Notes under the pieces: model-generated
Told to the model about the DNA's origin: nothing
Database searches by the model: none
The model's input: the letters and a program-made list of their open reading frames with translations, nothing else
Part shown: piece by piece, positions 42,723 to 53,823 of the stretch
How positions within the stretch are numbered: the first letter of the stretch is position 1
Layout: the number at the start of each line of letters is the position of its first letter
Assembly (NCBI RefSeq): GCF_905397285.1
Contig: NZ_CAJPUX010000002.1
Span: 1,262,241 to 1,326,240 of the forward strand
DNA: 64,000 nucleotides
Direction: 5' to 3'
Source of the DNA: Cupriavidus plantarum
GTDB lineage: Bacteria; Pseudomonadota; Gammaproteobacteria; Burkholderiales; Burkholderiaceae
Program-made: the position numbers and the translations under genes

Positions 42723-43178
42723 GTGAAGAACTCCGATCGCGGGTCGTCGCCCGAGCGCTTTGTGCGCGCGCGGCTGCAGGGCATTCTTAGCGCGGTGGAA
42801 GTCGTGGGCCTGATGGTGATCGGCCTGGCCACCATCCTCGCGATGGCGCAGGAAGGATGGAAAATCATCGGGCAGGGCGAGGTGTCGATCACCGACCTGC
42901 TGCTGATGTTCCTGTACCTCGAGGTGCTTGCCATGGTGGGCCGGTATCTCAAGCTGGGGGAACTGCCCGTGCGGTTTCCGCTGTATATCGCGATGGTGTC
43001 GCTCGCGCGCGATCTGATCCTGCGCTTCGGCGAGGTCACCGAATTCCATCTGCTGGCCCTCTGCGCGGGCATCGTGATGCTGGCCTGCGGCGTGCTGATC
43101 CTCCGCTTCAGCCAGACGCGCTTTCCGCTGCCCGACGACAACGATGCGGGGCATGCGGACCAGAATGGCGGGCCTTGA
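42723..43178 (+). CDS. PsiE-family (phosphate-starvation-inducible) membrane protein
   Basis: A 151-residue protein with four membrane segments (about 24-45, 58-75, 84-100, 108-128) matching PsiE: EVVGLMVIGLATILAMAQEGWKII, then LLLMFLYLEVLAMVGRYLKLGELPVRFPLYIAMVSLARDLIL. The GTG start has AGGA 5 bases upstream. In E. coli PsiE expression is raised by phosphate starvation; its activity is unknown. Confidence 0.88.
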   Translation: MKNSDRGSSPERFVRARLQGILSAVEVVGLMVIGLATILAMAQEGWKIIGQGEVSITDLLLMFLYLEVLAMVGRYLKLGELPVRFPLYIAMVSLARDLILRFGEVTEFHLLALCAGIVMLACGVLILRFSQTRFPLPDDNDAGHADQNGGP

Positions 43179-43183
43179 AGCCG

Positions 43184-44098
43184 TTAGGGCCGAGCTGCCT
43201 GCGCACCGGGGTCCGCCAACGCCCTGACGAGGGCGTCGAAAATTACCCTCACACGCTTTGGCACGGGGCCGGTCTGCGGCCGATACACGCACAGGTCCCA
43301 CGGCTCCGGCGCAAACGGCTGCAATACCGGCACCAGCTCGCCGGCGGCGATATGCCTGTCGGCCAGGAACCCCGCGATCTGCCCGAACGCCAGTCCCGAT
43401 AACACGGCATCGCGTTCGGCCTCCGAGTCGTTGCTCGAGAAGACCGGCTGCGCGGGCGTAAAGCGCTGGCCGCCCTTGAAGAGCCACGGCCACGGCCGCC
43501 CCGTCGTGACGTCGTGCATGACCGTCGTCGGCAGGACGGCAAGGTCGCGCACATGCGTGGGCAGTCCGACCCGCTCGATCAACGCCGGCGTGCCCACCAC
43601 ATGAAACGCATGCTTGGCGACCTTCCGCGCCACGAAGCGGCTATCGCGCAGCAGGCCGAACCGCACGCCGATATCGATGCGCTCGTCGATGACATGCGCG
43701 GGGGTGTCGCTCAGATCGAGGTCGATCCGCAGCCCGGGATGCCGCATGGCGACGTCGGCCACGATGGGCACCATCCCGATGCGGCCCAGCGCCTTCGGGG
43801 CCGTCAGATGGACCACCCCCTCGAACTCCGCGTTCTGCCGCTGGCCCTGTGGCGCGAAGAGCAGATCGACCTGCCGCAGGCTCTCTCCCGCGCGGCTGGC
43901 CAGTTGCTCGCCGAAGTCCGTGATGCGGATCTGACGGGTATTGCGGTGGAAGAGCATTTCCCCTTGCAGCCGCTCGAGTTCCTGAATCGCGCGTGTGACC
44001 GCCTGCGGCGAAATGCCGAGGTGGATCGCGGCCTGCTTGAAGCTGCCGGTCTCCGCGGCAGCCATGAAGATGCGGAGCATTTCCAGGCGATTGAGCAT
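43184..44098 (-). CDS. LysR-family transcriptional regulator
   Basis: A 304-residue LysR of the CrgA/AaeR-like group: LEMLRIFMAAAETGSFKQAAIHLGISPQAVTRAIQELE (HTH) and effector domain with DLDLSDTPAHVIDERIDIGVRFGLLRDS. Divergent from the SDR gene (117 bases apart), which it probably controls. Two palindromes lie in the gap. Confidence 0.9.
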   Translation of the reverse strand: MLNRLEMLRIFMAAAETGSFKQAAIHLGISPQAVTRAIQELERLQGEMLFHRNTRQIRITDFGEQLASRAGESLRQVDLLFAPQGQRQNAEFEGVVHLTAPKALGRIGMVPIVADVAMRHPGLRIDLDLSDTPAHVIDERIDIGVRFGLLRDSRFVARKVAKHAFHVVGTPALIERVGLPTHVRDLAVLPTTVMHDVTTGRPWPWLFKGGQRFTPAQPVFSSNDSEAERDAVLSGLAFGQIAGFLADRHIAAGELVPVLQPFAPEPWDLCVYRPQTGPVPKRVRVIFDALVRALADPGAQAARP

Positions 44099-44108
44099 GA
44101 CGATCTCG

Positions 44109-44125
44109 ATTCCATTTTTTGGAAT
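44109..44125. promoter_or_regulatory. Inverted repeat ATTCCA-N5-TGGAAT, probable LysR operator
   Basis: Perfect 6-5-6 palindrome starting 11 bases upstream of the LysR start and about 90 bases before the SDR start. A second, shorter repeat (atttc-aa-gaaat) follows at 44146-44157. Confidence 0.55.
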
Positions 44126-44145
44126 TATGAAATCTCAACGTTTCC

Positions 44146-44157
44146 ATTTCAAGAAAT
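44146..44157. promoter_or_regulatory. Short palindrome ATTTC-AA-GAAAT near the SDR promoter
   Basis: A perfect 5-2-5 repeat between the LysR operator-like site and the SDR start. It could be the second (activation) half-site of the LysR protein, overlapping the SDR promoter. Confidence 0.35.
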
Positions 44158-44215
44158 AGTCGCCGCACCAATACTAGGCTCCATCGCAACGATGAATTCC
44201 CTTCAGGAGCCGAAC

Positions 44216-44962
44216 ATGAGCAGCAACAACATCGCAGGAAAAGTCGTCGTCATCACCGGCGCCAGCAGCGGCCTGGGCGAAGCGACCGCCCGTCACCTGT
44301 CCGCGCTCGGCGCGACCGTCGTGCTCGCGGCGCGCCGCGTGGAACGGCTGGCGAGCATCGCGGCGGATATCCGCGCGGCGGGCGGCTTCGTCGAGGTCGT
44401 GCCCACGGACGTCACGAAACAGGCCGATGTGCGCCTGCTGATCGAGACCGCCGTGAAGGCATTCGGCAAGGTGGACGTGCTGATCAACAACGCCGGGCTG
44501 ATGTCGATCGCCCCGATGAGCGAGGTCAAGGTCGACGAGTGGGACCGCATGATCGACATCAACGTCAAGGGCGTGCTCTACGGCATCGCCGCCGCGCTCC
44601 CGGTGTTCCAGAAGCAGGGGCATGGGCACTTCATCAACATCGCGTCGGTGGCCGGCGTCAAGGTCTTCAGCCCCGGCGGGACGGTCTACAGCGGCACCAA
44701 ATTCGCGGTGCGCGCGATTTCCGAAGGCCTGCGGCACGAGGTAGGCGCATCGATCCGCACGACGACGATCGAGCCGGGCGCGGTGGATTCGGAGCTCCAG
44801 CACGGCAGCTCCCACGAGGAGAGCGCGAAGTTCGTCAAGGACTTCTACAAGCTCGCCATCCCCTCGTCCGCCGTGGCGCGCGCGATCGCCTATGCCATCG
44901 AACAGCCCGCCGATGTCGACATCAACGAGATCGTGCTGCGCCCGACCGCGCAGGAGTTCTGA
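44216..44962 (+). CDS. Short-chain dehydrogenase/reductase
   Basis: A 248-residue classical SDR: cofactor motif TGASSGLG at the N-terminus, NNAGLM, Ser in INIASVAG and the catalytic pair in YSGTKFAV (Tyr-x3-Lys). The ATG at 44216 is preceded by CAGGAG. The cofactor is NADP(H) or NAD(H) and the substrate an alcohol or carbonyl compound. Convergent with the large decarboxylase gene. Confidence 0.93.
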   Translation: MSSNNIAGKVVVITGASSGLGEATARHLSALGATVVLAARRVERLASIAADIRAAGGFVEVVPTDVTKQADVRLLIETAVKAFGKVDVLINNAGLMSIAPMSEVKVDEWDRMIDINVKGVLYGIAAALPVFQKQGHGHFINIASVAGVKVFSPGGTVYSGTKFAVRAISEGLRHEVGASIRTTTIEPGAVDSELQHGSSHEESAKFVKDFYKLAIPSSAVARAIAYAIEQPADVDINEIVLRPTAQEF

Positions 44963-44968
44963 TAGCGG

Positions 44969-47704
44969 TCACCGGCCGAGTGCCTCCGGCCGGATCAGTT
45001 CGAGCCCGCGCGCGGCGTTGAAGCCGTGGATCTCCTTGACGTCGAGCTTGCGCATGAACGCGATGGTCTCGGGCGTAATGACCTGTCCCGGCACCATGAT
45101 CGGGAAGCCGGGGGGATAGGGAATGACGAACTTGGCGGACACGAGCTCCGGCCCCTCGGCCAGCCGCTGGTCGATGCGCGGATCGTCCAGCCGGATGCAT
45201 TCGCAGCATTCCGGGCGGTATGCGAGGTAGTACGCGGTCCGCATATCGCCCTCCGGCGTGCTGCTGCGCGGATCGCCGCGCAGCGCGTCGTGGAAGCGGC
45301 TGAAATTGGGCAGGTCGGGAACATCCTCGACCAGCGCCTTCACGCGCGCGGCAAACGCCGCGCGCTCGCCTTCCCCGCCCTCGTTCAACCGCCGGTCGAT
45401 GTCGCGCGACAGATCCGTCAGCGCCTTGACCAGATGCGCAAGATCGCTGCGCGTGTTGTTGATGTTGATCTGCACGAGCACGCTGTTACGGGATGTCTTG
45501 TTGATCTGGATGTCGAACTTCTCCGCTAGCAGGCCCTTGAACTGCGTACCGTCGTAGCCCGCGCCGCCGCACAGCAGCGTGACGCGCGTGGGATCGAGAA
45601 AGAACTCGTCGTCGCGGAGCGCCTGCGCGGTGTCGGCGACGGTCTTGCCCGGCGCGGCATAGTCCGCGAAGCCGGAAAGCCGGTACTCCTCCGGAATCAT
45701 TTCCGCCGGCGTCGCGGCCCGGAAGTACTTCGAGATCAGCGGATGCTGGTTGATCTCCTGCCGCAGCTCGATGGCCAGTTGCAGCGCGCGCTGCACGAGT
45801 TCATATCCCTCCAGTTCCATCTGCCGCCGCGCGAGATCGATCGACGCGATGATCTGCAGGTTTGGCGACGTGGAGGTATGCGTGAAGAAGGCCTCCTTGA
45901 ACGGCGCCTCCACCCTGTGGAAGTCCTGATCGGCAACGACGATGATGGAACCCTGCCGGAGGGCCGACATCGACTTGTGCACGGAGTCGGTCTCGTAGAC
46001 ACGCACACGTGTGCGGTCCGGGTCCGGCAGCTGCTCCATGTCCAGACGGCGCGGATCGCTGTCCGGTATGTCGCGCACCGATGCCTTGAAGGAGGCGTAG
46101 CGATCGCGGTACGCGGGGTCCGCCAACATCGCGCGCACGTCGGCGGCGGCGCCCATGGCCGTGCGCATGCGCAGGAACGGCGAGAAGCGCGCATAGCCGA
46201 ACCAGGCCTCGTCCCACAGGAAGATCAGATCCGGCTTGATGGCGAGGCATTCGAGCATCGTGCGGCGAACGTTGGCGATATGCCCGTCGAACGTGCAATT
46301 GGTGAGCACCAGCATCCTCGCGCGGTCGAGCTTGCCCTCGGCCTTGAGCGCGAGCAACGCCTGCTTGATGGGGCGAATGGCGAGGCTGCCGTACATCGAA
46401 TACTGCGTCAGCGGGTAGGCATCGATATACAGCGGCTGCGCGCCCGCCAGCACCACGCCGTAGTGGTGCGACTTGTGGCAGTCGCGATCGATCAGCACGA
46501 TGTCTCCCGGCGACAGCAGCGCCTGATGCACGATCTTGTTCGCGGTGGACGTGCCATTGGTCACGAAGAAGCTGCGATCGCCACCGAACGCGCGCGCGGC
46601 CTTGTCCTGCGCGACCTTGATGTTGCCGGTCGGCTCGAGCAGGCTATCGAGCCCGCCCGTCGTCGCGGAGGACTCGGCGAGGAACAGGTTGGCGCCATAG
46701 AACTCGCCCATGTCGCGGATCCAGTTCGACTTGAAGATCGATTTGCCGCGGGCCACGGGCAATGCGTGGAACGTGCCGATCGGCCGCTGCGCATAGCGCT
46801 TGAGGTTGTCGAAATACGGGGTCTCGTAGCGGTCTTTCACGCCGTCCAGCACGGCCAGATGGACTTCCATCGGCTCTTCCACGCCATAGAAGATGCGGCG
46901 CAGCGGCGCCGCGGCATCGGACCCCGCAAGGTGCCCCACGTCGCGATCGGTAGATAGATAGACGTCGAGCTCCGGACGGAGGCGGCGCAGCAATCGCGCC
47001 AGGGATACGCCGTTGTCGTCGACACCCTGTTGCGTCCCCACGGGCGTGTTGCGCGTGATGATCTCGCGCAATTCGGGCGACGTATGGGCGGAAGCAAATG
47101 GGAAGCCGTCGACGATGACCACGGCCTGCAGGTTGAAGTTGAAGATCGTGGCGAGCAGCGCGTCTTCGAACGAACCCGTCACCACGGGCTCGTACACAAA
47201 GGGGTCGTCGTCGCGGCGCAGCAACCGGAACGAAGCGCACAGGTCCTCCCACGCCGTACGCTCGCCGGGGGAGACGATCAGCACTTCGAAGTACGGCTTG
47301 CGGCTCTGTCCGTGGCCGATCGAGGGCGGCAGGAAGTCGGGCAGCCGCGCCTCGCCTTCTTCGTCGGCGAGCCACGCATCGCGCTGATCCCGATAGCTAT
47401 TGGAGAGCAGCGCGTTGCTGATGCGTCCCACCAGGCGCGTCAACGCACTCCAGTCCTGCTGCGCGAGCCGCGCTTCCACCTGCGCGAAAAGCCGCGGTCC
47501 CGGGTAGCCGTTGAGCTGCTCCAGCGGGCGAAGTTCGTCGAGCAATGCCCGTGCCTGGGCGAGACAATCGTCAGCGGCCGCGGTGCCGTTCCCCATCGCG
47601 CGACTGACGCGGTGCAACGTGCGCCAGCGATCGATGCGGCCTTCCGATGCGGCAAGAAACTGATGCAGCCCGCGCGCCTCCGGGCGTACCCGATCCTGTT
47701 CCAT
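44969..47704 (-). CDS. Orn/Lys/Arg decarboxylase-like PLP enzyme, 911 residues
   Basis: A fold-type I PLP decarboxylase. Motifs: FVTNGTSTANKIVHQALLSPGDIVLIDRDCHKSHH, LTNCTFDGHIANVR, LWDEAWFGYARF (Asp that contacts PLP) and TDSVHKSMSALRQGS with the Schiff-base Lys. The C-terminal domain is also present. At 911 residues it is longer than typical lysine/arginine decarboxylases (about 710-760) because of an N-terminal extension of about 200 residues before the wing-like region. Start is the ATG at 47704 after AGGAGG. The amino acid used is not clear. It is divergent from the aspD-aspT operon, so a decarboxylative or pH-homeostasis role is likely. Confidence 0.85.
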   Translation of the reverse strand: MEQDRVRPEARGLHQFLAASEGRIDRWRTLHRVSRAMGNGTAAADDCLAQARALLDELRPLEQLNGYPGPRLFAQVEARLAQQDWSALTRLVGRISNALLSNSYRDQRDAWLADEEGEARLPDFLPPSIGHGQSRKPYFEVLIVSPGERTAWEDLCASFRLLRRDDDPFVYEPVVTGSFEDALLATIFNFNLQAVVIVDGFPFASAHTSPELREIITRNTPVGTQQGVDDNGVSLARLLRRLRPELDVYLSTDRDVGHLAGSDAAAPLRRIFYGVEEPMEVHLAVLDGVKDRYETPYFDNLKRYAQRPIGTFHALPVARGKSIFKSNWIRDMGEFYGANLFLAESSATTGGLDSLLEPTGNIKVAQDKAARAFGGDRSFFVTNGTSTANKIVHQALLSPGDIVLIDRDCHKSHHYGVVLAGAQPLYIDAYPLTQYSMYGSLAIRPIKQALLALKAEGKLDRARMLVLTNCTFDGHIANVRRTMLECLAIKPDLIFLWDEAWFGYARFSPFLRMRTAMGAAADVRAMLADPAYRDRYASFKASVRDIPDSDPRRLDMEQLPDPDRTRVRVYETDSVHKSMSALRQGSIIVVADQDFHRVEAPFKEAFFTHTSTSPNLQIIASIDLARRQMELEGYELVQRALQLAIELRQEINQHPLISKYFRAATPAEMIPEEYRLSGFADYAAPGKTVADTAQALRDDEFFLDPTRVTLLCGGAGYDGTQFKGLLAEKFDIQINKTSRNSVLVQININNTRSDLAHLVKALTDLSRDIDRRLNEGGEGERAAFAARVKALVEDVPDLPNFSRFHDALRGDPRSSTPEGDMRTAYYLAYRPECCECIRLDDPRIDQRLAEGPELVSAKFVIPYPPGFPIMVPGQVITPETIAFMRKLDVKEIHGFNAARGLELIRPEALGR

Positions 47705-47730
47705 GAATGGCCTCCTGTGCAAGGGGTTCC

Positions 47731-47746
47731 GATTCCCAAAGGAATC
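47731..47746. promoter_or_regulatory. Inverted repeat GATTCC-N4-GGAATC in the divergent promoter region
   Basis: A perfect 6-4-6 palindrome in the gap between the large decarboxylase (starts at 47704) and aspartate decarboxylase (starts at 47900) genes. No regulator gene is adjacent, so a distant factor could bind it. Confidence 0.4.
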
Positions 47747-47827
47747 CGGTTTCGGATACCCACCATCACTTTGGATCGCTTTTGGGGCATTGCCATTGGA
47801 CTTTGGACCCGTCTTCCGTCCCGATAG

Positions 47828-49516
<1,689 letters not shown>

Positions 49517-49574
49517 GCAAGGACGCGGAGCCGCCCCAAGAAAAGCACAACGACAACAACGATGAGGTGAGATC

Positions 49575-51266
49575 ATGACCTGGTTCGTCAACACGCTGCG
49601 GGCCTACCCCGAGATTGCCATCTTCCTGGCGCTCGGCCTCGGCTACTGGATCGGCGGCAAGAGCTTCAAGGGGTTCAGTCTGGGCGCGGTCACGTCCACG
49701 CTGCTTGTCGCCATCGCGATCGGCATCCTCGGCGTCAAGATCTCCGCGAACGTGAAGTCGGTCTTCTTCCTGATGTTCCTGTTCGCGGTGGGCTATGGCG
49801 TGGGCCCGCAGTTCGTTCGCGGCATCGCGCGGGATGGCGTGCCGCAGGCCATTTTCGCGGTGGTGATGGCGCTGCTGTCGCTCGGCGCGGCCCTCGCCGC
49901 CGCGCTGATGGCGGGATACGACCTGGGCTCCGCCGCAGGCCTGTTCGCCGGCTCGCAGACCATCTCCGCATCGATGGGCCTCGCCACGGACGCCATCAAT
50001 CGCCTGGGACTGACGCCCGAGGAGACCAAGGCGATGCTCGATGGCATGCCCATCGCCTACGCGGTGAGCTATATCTTCGGGACGGTCGGTTCAGCCATCA
50101 TCCTCGCGCAGATCGGGCCGAAGCTGCTCGGCATCGATCTGCCGGCGGCCTGCAGGGAGTACGAGAAGATGCTCGGCGCTGGCGGCTCCGGCGGCGAGGC
50201 GGGAACGGAGTGGCACGAGTTCGAGGTCCGGGCCTATTCCGTGGCGCCGGACAGCGTCTTCATCGGCAAGCCGATCGGCGAGCTCGAGGCGGGCACGCGC
50301 GACGGCGTGCGGGCGTTCGTCGAACGCATCCGGCGCGACGGCAAGATCATCGAGGTGGAACAGGACACGCGCATCCAGGCCAACGACATCGTGGCCATCG
50401 GGGGCAAGCGCGACCAACTGATCCTGCGGCTCGGCCCCAGCGGCCGCGAGGTGCAGGACGCGGAGCTGCTCGACATCCCCACCGAGGGCGTCGACATCTA
50501 CATCACTAACAAGTCGGTCGACGGCAAGGCGCTCGAGGAACTCGCGCGCTGGCCGGGGGCGCGCGGCGTGTTCCTCCGCAAGATCAAGCGCGGCCCCACC
50601 GAGACCGTGATCCCGGTGCTCCCGAAGACCAGGCTGTATCGCGGCGACGTGATCACGGTGGTGGGCCGTACGCAGGACATCAACGCCGCGGCACGCAACC
50701 TCGGATATGTCGATCGCCCCACCACGGTGACGGATGTCGCATTCGTGTCGCTGGCGATCTTCGTCGGCGCGCTGATCGGCGCCGTGGTGATCAACGTCGC
50801 CGATATCCCGCTGACGATCTCCACGGCGGGCGGCGCGCTGATCGCGGGCATCATCTTCGGCTGGTTCCGCGCCATTCATCCCACGTTCGGCCGTATTCCG
50901 GAGCCCACGCTATGGTTCATGAACTCCGTGGGCCTCAACATGTTCATTGCCGTGGTCGGCATTTCGGCGGGGCCTGGCTTCGTCGCGGGTCTGCAGAAAC
51001 TCGGCATCAGCCTCTTCCTGTGGGGCATCTTCGCCACCGCCGTGCCGCTCGTGCTGGGCATGCTGATCGCCAAGTACGTGTTCCGCTTCCACCCCGCGCT
51101 GATCCTCGGCATCTGCGCGGGCGCGCGCACGACCACGGCCGCGCTGGGCATGGTCTGCGACGCGGCCAGGAGCCAGGTGCCGGGCCTCGGGTATACCGTG
51201 ACCTACGCGGTAGGCAACACGCTGCTGACGATCTGGGGGATGGTCATCATCATGATTCTCGCGTGA
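49575..51266 (+). CDS. aspT: Aspartate:alanine antiporter, AAE family
   Basis: A 563-residue inner-membrane exchanger. The N-terminal (about 1-170) and C-terminal (about 385-560) halves each hold about five helices, separated by a cytoplasmic pair of TrkA-C-type domains (about 205-375: [34 protein letters not shown]). Motifs [16 protein letters not shown] and [20 protein letters not shown] are typical of AspT. Exchange of aspartate in and alanine out with cytosolic decarboxylation generates proton motive force. GAGGTGAG precedes the ATG. The last 17 bases overlap the end of the convergent AI-2E gene. Confidence 0.95.
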   Translation: MTWFVNTLRAYPEIAIFLALGLGYWIGGKSFKGFSLGAVTSTLLVAIAIGILGVKISANVKSVFFLMFLFAVGYGVGPQFVRGIARDGVPQAIFAVVMALLSLGAALAAALMAGYDLGSAAGLFAGSQTISASMGLATDAINRLGLTPEETKAMLDGMPIAYAVSYIFGTVGSAIILAQIGPKLLGIDLPAACREYEKMLGAGGSGGEAGTEWHEFEVRAYSVAPDSVFIGKPIGELEAGTRDGVRAFVERIRRDGKIIEVEQDTRIQANDIVAIGGKRDQLILRLGPSGREVQDAELLDIPTEGVDIYITNKSVDGKALEELARWPGARGVFLRKIKRGPTETVIPVLPKTRLYRGDVITVVGRTQDINAAARNLGYVDRPTTVTDVAFVSLAIFVGALIGAVVINVADIPLTISTAGGALIAGIIFGWFRAIHPTFGRIPEPTLWFMNSVGLNMFIAVVGISAGPGFVAGLQKLGISLFLWGIFATAVPLVLGMLIAKYVFRFHPALILGICAGARTTTAALGMVCDAARSQVPGLGYTVTYAVGNTLLTIWGMVIIMILA

Positions 51267-52386
51267 GCGCCCGTCCGGCGGCGGGCGTCTGCTCGTCCGC
51301 GGGCGGCACGTCTTCCACCCGCACCTCGTCGACCCATTGCCAGAACAGCTGATAGGCGACGGCGAGCGCCACCGGGCCGACGAACAGGCCGATGACGCCG
51401 CCGCTGATCATGCCCCCCAGCGCGCCGATCAGCACCACCGGCATCGGCACCGCGACACCCCGGCCCAGCACCATCGGCTTGAGCACGTTGTCGACGAGTC
51501 CGGCGACGAAGATATACACGGCGAACGCGACGTTGCCCGTGCTCGCGCCGTCGGTGGCGAACACAAAGATGATCACCGGAATGGTCACCAGCGAGGCCGG
51601 CAGCTGCATGATGCCGAGCAGCAGGACGGCCAGCGCGAGCAGGCCGGCACCGGGCACGCCCTTGATCACGAAGCCGATGCCGATGAGCAGCATCTGGATG
51701 AATGCGATGCCGATCACGCCCTGCGCTACCGCGCGAATGGTCGCCGTGCACAGCGCGAGGATGACGGGCCCGCGCTCCGGTCCCGAGATCCGTGATGCGA
51801 TTCGAGACGCGGCCTGTGCACCGCCCTCTCCATAGGCCATGAAGATGCCCGCGACGACGAGCGCGCCGACGAACACCATCAATCCCGCCCCAAGGCCGCC
51901 TACCGCGCCGATCACGGTGACGCCGAGCGCCTTGATCTGCGGCGTGAGCTTCTGCATGACCGCCGTGGCATCCGTGGACGCAAGCAGCCAGAAGTCATAG
52001 ATGCGCTGGCCGACCACCGGCCACTGCGCCACCGACTCCGAGGGCGGCGGGATGCGAAGCTCGCCACTGCGGGCGATCGCCATCGCGTGCTCGCCCGACT
52101 CGATCAGCGCGGTCCCGAGCAGATAGGTCGGTACCAGCACTACCGCGATGACCAGCACGATCAGCAGCGTCGCGGTGCGTCCATGCCCGGCAAGGATCCG
52201 GCGTTGCAGGCGCCGATGCAGGGGATACAGCGTGATCGCCAGGATGACGGACCAGACGATGAGGTCGAGGAATGGCCGGAAGATCTCAAAACAGAACACG
52301 GCCAGCAGCGCGATGAGGCTGAAGCGGATATAAACGTCGATCAGCGTGCGCGATACGCGCGCGACAGGAAACATTGACCGCGACAT
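51250..52386 (-). CDS. AI-2E family transporter (PerM/UPF0118)
   Basis: A 378-residue membrane protein with about 8 helices, of the AI-2E/PerM family: [25 protein letters not shown] near the N-terminus, a periplasmic loop, and [31 protein letters not shown] at the end. Family members export autoinducer-2 or other small molecules, or act as Na+/H+ antiporters. It overlaps the aspT stop by 17 bases on the opposite strand. A run of 12-base repeats sits just upstream of its start. Confidence 0.9.
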   Translation of the reverse strand: MSRSMFPVARVSRTLIDVYIRFSLIALLAVFCFEIFRPFLDLIVWSVILAITLYPLHRRLQRRILAGHGRTATLLIVLVIAVVLVPTYLLGTALIESGEHAMAIARSGELRIPPPSESVAQWPVVGQRIYDFWLLASTDATAVMQKLTPQIKALGVTVIGAVGGLGAGLMVFVGALVVAGIFMAYGEGGAQAASRIASRISGPERGPVILALCTATIRAVAQGVIGIAFIQMLLIGIGFVIKGVPGAGLLALAVLLLGIMQLPASLVTIPVIIFVFATDGASTGNVAFAVYIFVAGLVDNVLKPMVLGRGVAVPMPVVLIGALGGMISGGVIGLFVGPVALAVAYQLFWQWVDEVRVEDVPPADEQTPAAGRALTRES

Positions 52387-52396
52387 GGCCGCCCCC

Positions 52397-52432
52397 CTTG
52401 CTCACTGACTTGCTCACTGGCTTGCTCACTGG
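52397..52432. repeat. Three tandem 12-base repeats upstream of the AI-2E gene
   Basis: Three head-to-tail copies of cttgctcactg(g/a) followed by a decayed copy (ctaactcgatcg), immediately upstream of the AI-2E gene start codon at 52386. Copy number could vary and affect translation or transcription. Confidence 0.7.
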
Positions 52433-52465
52433 CTAACTCGATCGCTCGCTGGCGCAATCGCCGGC

Positions 52466-52741
52466 TCAGGAATGCGCATGACGCCGCCAGCGCGCGGCCG
52501 CCATCATTATCGCGCCGATCAGTGCCAGTGCAAGGCAGCCCAGCAGCCAGTCGTACGCCGGCACGTTGACGAGGTAACGCGTTGGCGCCTCGGACAGCCG
52601 GATCATCTGCACTTCCAGATCGAGCGCGACGCGTATCAGGTTGATCCGCTCCGGCATGCGGCCGCTCGGCTCGCTGAAGAACACGCCGAGTGCCGCCAGC
52701 CCGCATGCCGCGCCGATGAACCACAGTCCGATCCTGTACAT
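52466..52741 (-). CDS. Small two-helix membrane protein
   Basis: A 91-residue protein with hydrophobic segments near each end (about 5-22 and 65-82) and a soluble middle part. No family recognised. It is in a same-strand run of four small envelope genes between the AI-2E gene and the RND operon. The ATG at 52741 has no strong ribosome site but the coding pattern is good. Confidence 0.65.
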   Translation of the reverse strand: MYRIGLWFIGAACGLAALGVFFSEPSGRMPERINLIRVALDLEVQMIRLSEAPTRYLVNVPAYDWLLGCLALALIGAIMMAAARWRRHAHS

Positions 52742-52750
52742 GGCGCGCCG

Positions 52751-53137
52751 TCAGTCCTTGAGCAGGGTCTTCTTCCAGCTGCCATCCGCCTGCAGGCAGT
52801 ACCAGCCGCGCCACCGTTCCGGCTGCCGGCCCGCCTGCTTCAGTTCCGTCCGCACCTGTCTGCAGCGCTGCCCCGACTCCATGCGCGTCTTCAGCGGCGT
52901 GATGGTGCCTTCCGTGACCTTGCCGGCGTCGTTGGGCGGCAGCTTGATCGGCACCGAGGTACCGTCCTGCGAATCGTTCATCACGCGCCCGAACGTGCTC
53001 GTCAGCTCGTCGGTACCGGCCTTGCCCAGCGTGCCGACGATGGTGCCGTTCAGGAAATGATCGAAGTACGCGTGCGCCGGCGCCGCGGTCCCCAGGGCGG
53101 CCGCGACCGCGGCCAACACGATAACGCGCTGCTTCAC
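52751..53137 (-). CDS. Secreted small protein, RT0821/Lpp0805-like surface antigen type
   Basis: A 128-residue protein with a clear signal peptide (MKQRVIVLAAVAAALGTAAPAHA) and a C-terminal domain with two Cys (CRQVRTELKQAGRQPERWRGWYCLQADGSWKK) that resembles the C-terminal segment of RT0821/Lpp0805 surface proteins. It is likely periplasmic or outer-membrane associated, perhaps with one disulphide. The function is unknown. Confidence 0.7.
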   Translation of the reverse strand: MKQRVIVLAAVAAALGTAAPAHAYFDHFLNGTIVGTLGKAGTDELTSTFGRVMNDSQDGTSVPIKLPPNDAGKVTEGTITPLKTRMESGQRCRQVRTELKQAGRQPERWRGWYCLQADGSWKKTLLKD

Positions 53138-53162
53138 GATTGGCTCCCTCTTCCGTCCACCG

Positions 53163-53771
53163 CTATTTCCCGGTGCCCGGCTCCACCTTGATGGCGACCG
53201 CCTCGGTATAGACAGCCTGCACGCGGTCGCCCTGCTTGACGTCCTGCAACTGCGCGGGATCGGACACGTGGAGGTCCATCACGCGCCCGCGCGGCCCCTT
53301 GACCGTAACCGTCTGCGCCGACGGGTTGACCGCCACGACCTGCGCGACAACCGTGACCTCACGGCCCATCGTGCCGCCAGGCTTGGCGCCCGGCTCCGAC
53401 CGTTCCGAAATCTCGCGTTCCTTCATGCTCGCATCGCCCGCGCCCTTCTTGAGGCTCACGGTCAACGCTTCCTGATAGGACACGGTGACCTTGTCGCCGA
53501 CGCGGAGCTGCTCGAAGTTGCGTGCTTCGGGACCGACCGTCATATCCAGGACGCGTCCCTGCGGCGTCTTCAGCGTGAGGTGCCGCTTCGGCGCGTCGAT
53601 CGCGGTGATGGTGGCCACGGCGGTAGCCGTCGCGGTCGCCGTCGCCTGCCCTGGCGAGCGCGTCACGTCGCTTTTGACATCGGGCTGCGCGATCGCCGCG
53701 GACCAGACCGCCGCCGCCAGCAGCGGCACCATGAAGCGCAGACCACGTCGTGGGTCGTGTCGTGTTGGCAT
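53163..53771 (-). CDS. Periplasmic protein with two similar beta-rich repeats
   Basis: A 202-residue secreted protein from the ATG at 53771, which has AGGAGG upstream. A signal peptide (about 1-27) is followed by an Ala-Thr-rich stretch, then two related segments: ATITAIDAPKRHLTLKTPQG with GRVLDMTV (about 50-110), and VVAVNPSAQTVTVKGPRGRV with MDLHVSD (about 140-200). Both end in a GDKV/GDRV turn and an aromatic Y-x-EA motif. This looks like an internal duplication of a small beta-barrel-like domain. The family is not recognised by name. Confidence 0.75.
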   Translation of the reverse strand: MPTRHDPRRGLRFMVPLLAAAVWSAAIAQPDVKSDVTRSPGQATATATATAVATITAIDAPKRHLTLKTPQGRVLDMTVGPEARNFEQLRVGDKVTVSYQEALTVSLKKGAGDASMKEREISERSEPGAKPGGTMGREVTVVAQVVAVNPSAQTVTVKGPRGRVMDLHVSDPAQLQDVKQGDRVQAVYTEAVAIKVEPGTGK

Positions 53772-53823
53772 GTGACCTCCTTGTCGAAAACGTAAGACAT
53801 CGTGGCGCCGCCGGCCCCGCCGG

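Noticed and set aside
45743..46957. Open frame of 404 codons on the plus strand within the decarboxylase gene
   Set aside because: Antisense to a full-length PLP enzyme with intact motifs; no start signal or domain of its own.
52397..52432. CRISPR-like repeat
   Set aside because: The 12-base units are contiguous with no spacers and there are no cas genes; it is a plain tandem repeat.
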